Below are positions 6,452 to 8,773 of a DNA stretch of 8,773 nt, piece after piece. This DNA comes from an uncultured Collinsella sp. (lineage in GTDB: Bacteria; Actinomycetota; Coriobacteriia; Coriobacteriales; Coriobacteriaceae), in NCBI GenBank assembly GCA_902488525.1, contig CABTWP010000063.1, positions 1 to 8,773 on the forward strand. The letters run 5' to 3'. The position numbers and the translations under genes were made by a program. Below the pieces are notes generated by a model. The model did not search any database, was not told where the DNA came from, and saw only the letters and a list, made by a program, of their open reading frames with translations. The first letter of the stretch is position 1. Every line of letters begins with the position of its first letter.

Positions 6452-6566
6452 GAACGTGGATTTTCGGACACACGAGCGTGGATTTTCGGACGTTTACAAA
6501 TCGAGCGTGGATAATCTCCCACTTTTGGCTCAAAACTAGGCTCAAAACGGGAGATTATCCACGCTC
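6452..6566. repeat. Repeat block A: ordered GARCGTGGATWWTC copies ending in a 64-bp palindrome
   Basis: Three direct copies of the core start at 6452 (GAACGTGGATTTTCGGAC), 6474 (GAGCGTGGATTTTCGGAC) and 6503 (GAGCGTGGATAATCTCCC), spaced 22 and then 29 bp. The third copy is the left arm of a palindrome whose right arm, GGGAGATTATCCACGCTC (6549-6566), is its perfect 18-bp reverse complement, around a 28-base centre containing ggctcaaaac twice. The same 115-bp module recurs at 7904-8018. It is not a known insertion-sequence end or CRISPR array: units are too short and mixed in orientation. Confidence 0.9.
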
Positions 6567-6573
6567 ATTTTTT
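6503..6573 (+). terminator. Palindrome of block A acting as metA terminator
   Basis: The perfect 18-bp stem (6503-6520 with 6549-6566) is followed by A and then TTTTTT (6568-6573), which matches an intrinsic terminator for plus-strand transcription from metA. Parts of the 28-base centre can extend the stem with one or two bulges. The second palindrome copy at 7955-8018 lacks a T run, so termination is probably a secondary use of the element. Confidence 0.6.
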
Positions 6574-6715
6574 AGGCATGTAGATGCCGATGGCTCGGCT
6601 AAGAGACGGTGCATGCAGAGGCAAAGTCGCATTTGGCGTAGTCTTGAATCTCGACGGGTTTTTCTTTCTGATAATCCAATGGACCAAGGCCTCAAAATGT
6701 GGAGACAGGGACCTC

Positions 6716-6744
6716 TTGGCAAGGCTTCTACCTGCAGATATAAG
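6716..6744 (+). promoter_or_regulatory. Promoter of the AbiEi-like gene
   Basis: TTGGCA (6716-6721), a 17-bp spacer and TATAAG (6739-6744) form a good sigma-70-type promoter. It predicts a start near 6751 and a leader of roughly 110 bases before the chosen ATG. The surrounding 6567-6863 stretch is lower in GC than the genes on the left and contains no other gene that I can support. Confidence 0.6.
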
Positions 6745-6773
6745 TCATCAGCCTAAAACGTCCAAAACCGTCA

Positions 6774-6808
6774 AGCATTTGGTCAGCTGCTGGACAGCAT
6801 TTGGTCAG
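6774..6808 (+). promoter_or_regulatory. Two 13-bp direct repeats, possible autoregulatory operator
   Basis: AGCATTTGGTCAG occurs at 6774-6786 and again, identically, at 6796-6808. The starts are 22 bp apart, about two helical turns. Both lie just downstream of the predicted transcription start and upstream of the ribosome binding site of the AbiEi-like gene. AbiEi antitoxins are known to repress their own operon through repeats near the promoter, so self-binding is a reasonable inference. Confidence 0.5.
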
Positions 6809-6863
6809 ACTTCGCATGAAACCGTCTGGTACGTTTGCGCCGTTCCAAGAGTTTGGAGGCGAC

Positions 6864-7826
6864 ATGGCAAACATGACGGCGAATCAAAGACTCACATGCC
6901 ACATTAAAGGGTGCGAGCAGCAGATGAGCTGCGTGTACGCGCGCACGACGGCGGAGGCAAAGCAGATTGAGCGGCGGGTGGAGGCGGGAAGCCTCGAAGC
7001 GGTCATGCCGGGGCTGTATGCGCGTCCGGAATACTGGTCCGAGCTCAAGTTTCGGCAGCGTTATCTGCATCGGGTGCGGGCGCTTGCGCAAAAGCACCCC
7101 GACTGGACGTTTTGCTCCTATACGGCGGCTGTTATCTATGGCCTCTCGGTTTCGTATGCCAATTTGACGCACATCCATATTGCCGTGGCGCCGGCGCAAT
7201 CGACGACGCCGGGCTCTCAGGTCATTCGTCATCGGTATGCTTATCGAACACGGGCAAGACAGATGAATATTGCCGTGACCGATATCGATCAAACGATTGC
7301 GGATTGCCTGGTCGATGCATCGTTTGTCGAAGGGCTGATCATTGCGGACTCGGCGCTCCATGAGCAGCTTTTGTCGAAGGAGCATCTCATTGAGGCAGTT
7401 AACAAGCTTGGCTTGAATCGCCGCGGTGTTGTGACGGCGCGCAGGGTTGCACGGTGTGCCGACGGCCTGTCGGAAAGCGGCGGCGAGTCCAAGGCGCGGG
7501 CGCTGATGATCGAGCGCGGCTGGCAGGTTCCGGAGCTGCAAGTTGAGCTGTTCGATCCGGTTGAGCCGGGAAGGCCGTATCGCGTTGACTATTTGTGGCG
7601 CGTGGGTGACCGGTTGATTATTGGGGAGTTCGACGGATTCGTTAAAAGCGAGCAGGCGGCGGAGGAGGGCAAGCTCGCAAAGGCGCAATTTGACGAGCGC
7701 CAGCGCGAGTCGAGGCTTTCGATGCTCGATAACTGCAAGATTGTGCGCTTGTGCTGGGATGACCTAAAGGATCTGACAAAGCTCGATCGCAAGCTCAAAG
7801 TCGCCGGCGTGCCGCGTGCGTGCTGA
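6864..7826 (+). CDS. AbiEi-like winged-helix protein fused to a DUF559/Vsr-like PD-(D/E)XK domain
   Basis: This is a 320-residue soluble protein of a class common in actinobacteria and usually labelled 'type IV toxin-antitoxin AbiEi family antitoxin'. The N-terminal part (about 25-60) fits an AbiEi-type DNA-binding domain, ending in EAVMPGLYARPEYW. The middle (about 80-200) has the WTFCSYTAAVIYGLS segment typical of these proteins. The C-terminal part (about 203-300) resembles DUF559/Vsr-like endonuclease folds: Glu208 (GGESKAR), Asp242 (RVDYLW), then Glu255 and Asp257 (GEFDG) and Lys261. The ATG at 6864 is chosen because GGAGG (6855-6859) precedes it by four bases; in-frame TTG 6801 or ATG 6816 would add 21 or 16 residues without a clear ribosome site. 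No AbiEii toxin gene is adjacent. It sits alone between two copies of a 115-bp repeat module and uses more AT-ending codons than recQ or metA, which hints at an accessory origin. Function is unknown; nuclease activity is unproven. Confidence 0.78.
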   Translation: MANMTANQRLTCHIKGCEQQMSCVYARTTAEAKQIERRVEAGSLEAVMPGLYARPEYWSELKFRQRYLHRVRALAQKHPDWTFCSYTAAVIYGLSVSYANLTHIHIAVAPAQSTTPGSQVIRHRYAYRTRARQMNIAVTDIDQTIADCLVDASFVEGLIIADSALHEQLLSKEHLIEAVNKLGLNRRGVVTARRVARCADGLSESGGESKARALMIERGWQVPELQVELFDPVEPGRPYRVDYLWRVGDRLIIGEFDGFVKSEQAAEEGKLAKAQFDERQRESRLSMLDNCKIVRLCWDDLKDLTKLDRKLKVAGVPRAC

Positions 7827-7852
7827 GGCAGATGCAAGGCGTTTGGCTGCAC

Positions 7853-8018
7853 GAGCGTGGATAATCAGACGGACGAGCGTGGATAATCGGACGCGCAATG
7901 GTTGAGCGTGGATTTTCGGACACACGAGCGTGGATTTTTGGACGCTTGTGGAATGAACGTGGATAATCTCCCGCTTTTGGCTCGAAAGGGGGCCCAAAGT
8001 GGGAGATTTTCCACGCTC
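7853..8018. repeat. Repeat block B: five direct core copies ending in a 64-bp palindrome
   Basis: Core copies start at 7853, 7875, 7904, 7926 and 7955, that is 22, 29, 22 and 29 bp apart. Copies 1 and 2 have GGATAATC, copies 3 and 4 GGATTTTC or GGATTTTT. Copy 5, GAACGTGGATAATCTCCC (7955-7972), pairs with GGGAGATTTTCCACGCTC (8001-8018) with two mismatches. Unlike block A, the 28-base centre extends the stem well (GCTTT with AAAGT, GGC with GCC). Bases 7904-8018 match block A (6452-6566) at about 96 of 115 positions by hand count, without gaps. The block begins 27 bases after the stop of the AbiEi-like gene and ends 26 bases before the stop of the convergent cyclo-ligase gene. Confidence 0.9.
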
Positions 8019-8044
8019 ATCTTGCGGGTGCGATACAACGGCGG

Positions 8045-8641
8045 TTAGGCGCTGACGATGTGGGGTAGCGGCAGGTCGTGCGCATCGGTGGGAACGTGGT
8101 CGACACGCTGCTCGTCAAAGGCAATGCCGATGATTTGGCATGCGGGCGAGAGCATGGGCAGGTAGCGGTCATAGCAGCCGCCGCCGTAGCCCAGGCGCGC
8201 GCCGGCGCGGTCGAAGGCTACAAGCGGTACGACGATCATGTCGAGAGCTTCGGCAGGCACGATAGGGAAGCGGCTACTGTCGATGTCCGTGGCCGCAAAG
8301 GCTCGCGTGGGGTGGCCGATAAACGGAGCCGAGGACGCATCGCCGGCGGCAACTGCCCGCATGCACATGCGCTGGCCACAAGCTGCGGCGTCTGTTGCCG
8401 AGAACATGCACGGATAGGCCACGCGCCAGCCGCGTTTGGCGGCCGCTGCGGCAAACGCGGCTGGATCGACTTCGGAACCCATCGCGGCATAGACGGCAAC
8501 GATGCGCGGCGCCGCGGCATCCGAGCGATCCAACAGCTCAACAAGCCGCGCACAGATAGCGGCGGACTTTGCCGCCCGCACATCCAAATCGAGAGCATCG
8601 CGCCGAGCAATCATCGCCCGTCGCAACTCAGCCTTGTCCAT
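8045..8641 (-). CDS. fau: 5-formyltetrahydrofolate cyclo-ligase (5,10-methenyltetrahydrofolate synthetase)
   Basis: This 198-residue cytoplasmic enzyme uses ATP to convert 5-formyltetrahydrofolate to 5,10-methenyltetrahydrofolate, returning a storage form of folate to one-carbon metabolism. The N-terminal KAELRRAMIARRDAL (3-17) is the usual start of the family. The hallmark nucleotide/folate motif is VPLVAFDRAGARLGYGGGCYDRYL (138-161); the family normally has GGGYYDR, so Cys156 replaces a Tyr. SEVDP (56-60) also fits the family. The ATG at 8641 is chosen over an upstream TTG at 8668 because it begins MDKAELRR, as in homologues, has GAGG five bases upstream and gives the normal length. It is convergent with the AbiEi-like gene, separated by repeat block B. 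Its upstream region carries a different repeat pair, and no strong promoter hexamers are evident. Confidence 0.93.
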   Translation of the reverse strand: MDKAELRRAMIARRDALDLDVRAAKSAAICARLVELLDRSDAAAPRIVAVYAAMGSEVDPAAFAAAAAKRGWRVAYPCMFSATDAAACGQRMCMRAVAAGDASSAPFIGHPTRAFAATDIDSSRFPIVPAEALDMIVVPLVAFDRAGARLGYGGGCYDRYLPMLSPACQIIGIAFDEQRVDHVPTDAHDLPLPHIVSA

Positions 8642-8675
8642 CCCAGCCTCATCTTCCAAACCTACCAAAAAGGGA

Positions 8676-8704
8676 CAGGTTTATTTTGGCAGGGTTTATC
8701 TGGG
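8676..8704. repeat. Imperfect tandem pair CAGGTTTATTTTGG / CAGGGTTTATCTGGG
   Basis: Two near-copies of a 14-15 bp unit lie head to tail (8676-8689 and 8690-8704) just upstream of the cyclo-ligase gene, preceded by AAAAAGGGA. On the minus strand they read as two ATAAACC motifs. AAACCT (8658-8663) and AGGTTT (8677-8682) can also pair. The promoter of the cyclo-ligase gene must lie in or beyond this element. Confidence 0.5.
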
Positions 8705-8709
8705 CAAAC

Positions 8710-8750
8710 GTCGAGACCGCCACAAACGAACCCATTTTGGCGGTCTCGAC
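8710..8750. repeat. 13-bp perfect inverted repeat
   Basis: GTCGAGACCGCCA (8710-8722) pairs perfectly with TGGCGGTCTCGAC (8738-8750) around a 15-base centre. After one C/T mismatch two more A-T pairs can form. No T run follows on either strand, so it is not a standard terminator; it looks like an extragenic palindrome belonging with the repeats next to it. Confidence 0.75.
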
Positions 8751-8753
8751 TCC

Positions 8754-8771
8754 GCGCTGGCCTCTCAGCGC
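8754..8771. repeat. Short hairpin at the window edge
   Basis: GCGCTG (8754-8759) pairs with CAGCGC (8766-8771) with a 6-base loop. The window ends two bases later, so whether a T run or a larger structure follows cannot be seen. Confidence 0.35.
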
Positions 8772-8773
8772 CC

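Noticed and set aside
5356..6522. 388-codon minus-strand open frame opposite metA
   Set aside because: It is antisense to a full-length MetA with all catalytic residues, and it runs through the palindrome of block A.
6452..8018. CRISPR array
   Set aside because: Repeat units are only about 14-18 bp, gaps of a few to about 15 bp are far too short for spacers, and one copy per block is inverted. No cas gene is nearby.
7853..8018. DnaA-box cluster or replication origin
   Set aside because: The reverse complement of the GGATAA version contains TTATCCACG, one base off the DnaA box TTATCCACA. However, half of the copies have AAAATCCACG, the ninth base is always wrong, and there are no replication genes or AT-rich unwinding region here.

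Overview
The window looks like a chromosomal segment of a high-GC Gram-positive gut actinobacterium of the class Coriobacteriia, most likely Collinsella or a close relative. This rests on the strong G/C bias at third codon positions, the AGGAGG-type ribosome binding sites, the actinobacterial AbiEi-like/DUF559-like protein and the mix of metabolic genes. It is inferred from general character, not from a database match.

Layout, left to right. (1) Bases 1-299 hold no convincing gene: a possible terminator of an upstream gene, a short tandem family built on GGCACYTGGGGAC, and a TATAAT box in front of recQ. (2) 300-3037 is a two-gene plus-strand unit: recQ (RecQ helicase with zinc-binding, RQC and HRDC regions) followed after 2 bases by a GntR/UTRA repressor. 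(3) 3038-3181 is a compact control region with two copies of a paired ATAGAACA motif bracketing a promoter. It leads into a FrlB-type sugar-isomerase-domain deglycase (3182-4150), so repressor and target look like a small fructosamine-6-phosphate regulon. (4) A perfect 16-bp hairpin separates this from the convergent minus-strand gene for an L-lactate/L-2-hydroxyisocaproate dehydrogenase-like enzyme (4282-5259). (5) Divergent from it is metA (5470-6396), whose residue 111 is Glu, predicting an acetyl-CoA-dependent homoserine transacetylase despite the family's usual 'succinyltransferase' name. (6) 6397-8018 is an accessory island: one gene for an AbiEi-like DNA-binding domain joined to a PD-(D/E)XK/DUF559-like domain, with its own promoter and a 13-bp direct repeat in its leader, flanked by two copies of a highly ordered repeat block. 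(7) 8045-8641 (minus) is 5-formyltetrahydrofolate cyclo-ligase. The remaining sequence to the window end is repeats and hairpins.

The strongest candidate for something undescribed is the flanking repeat system. A core GARCGTGGATWWTC recurs eight times in direct orientation, with starts strictly alternating 22 and 29 bp apart. Each run ends in a 64-bp imperfect palindrome (18-28-18) built from the same core. The 115-bp module occurs before the AbiEi-like gene and again after it, where it carries one extra repeat pair. Linker sequences diverge while their lengths are kept, which suggests a constraint on spacing.
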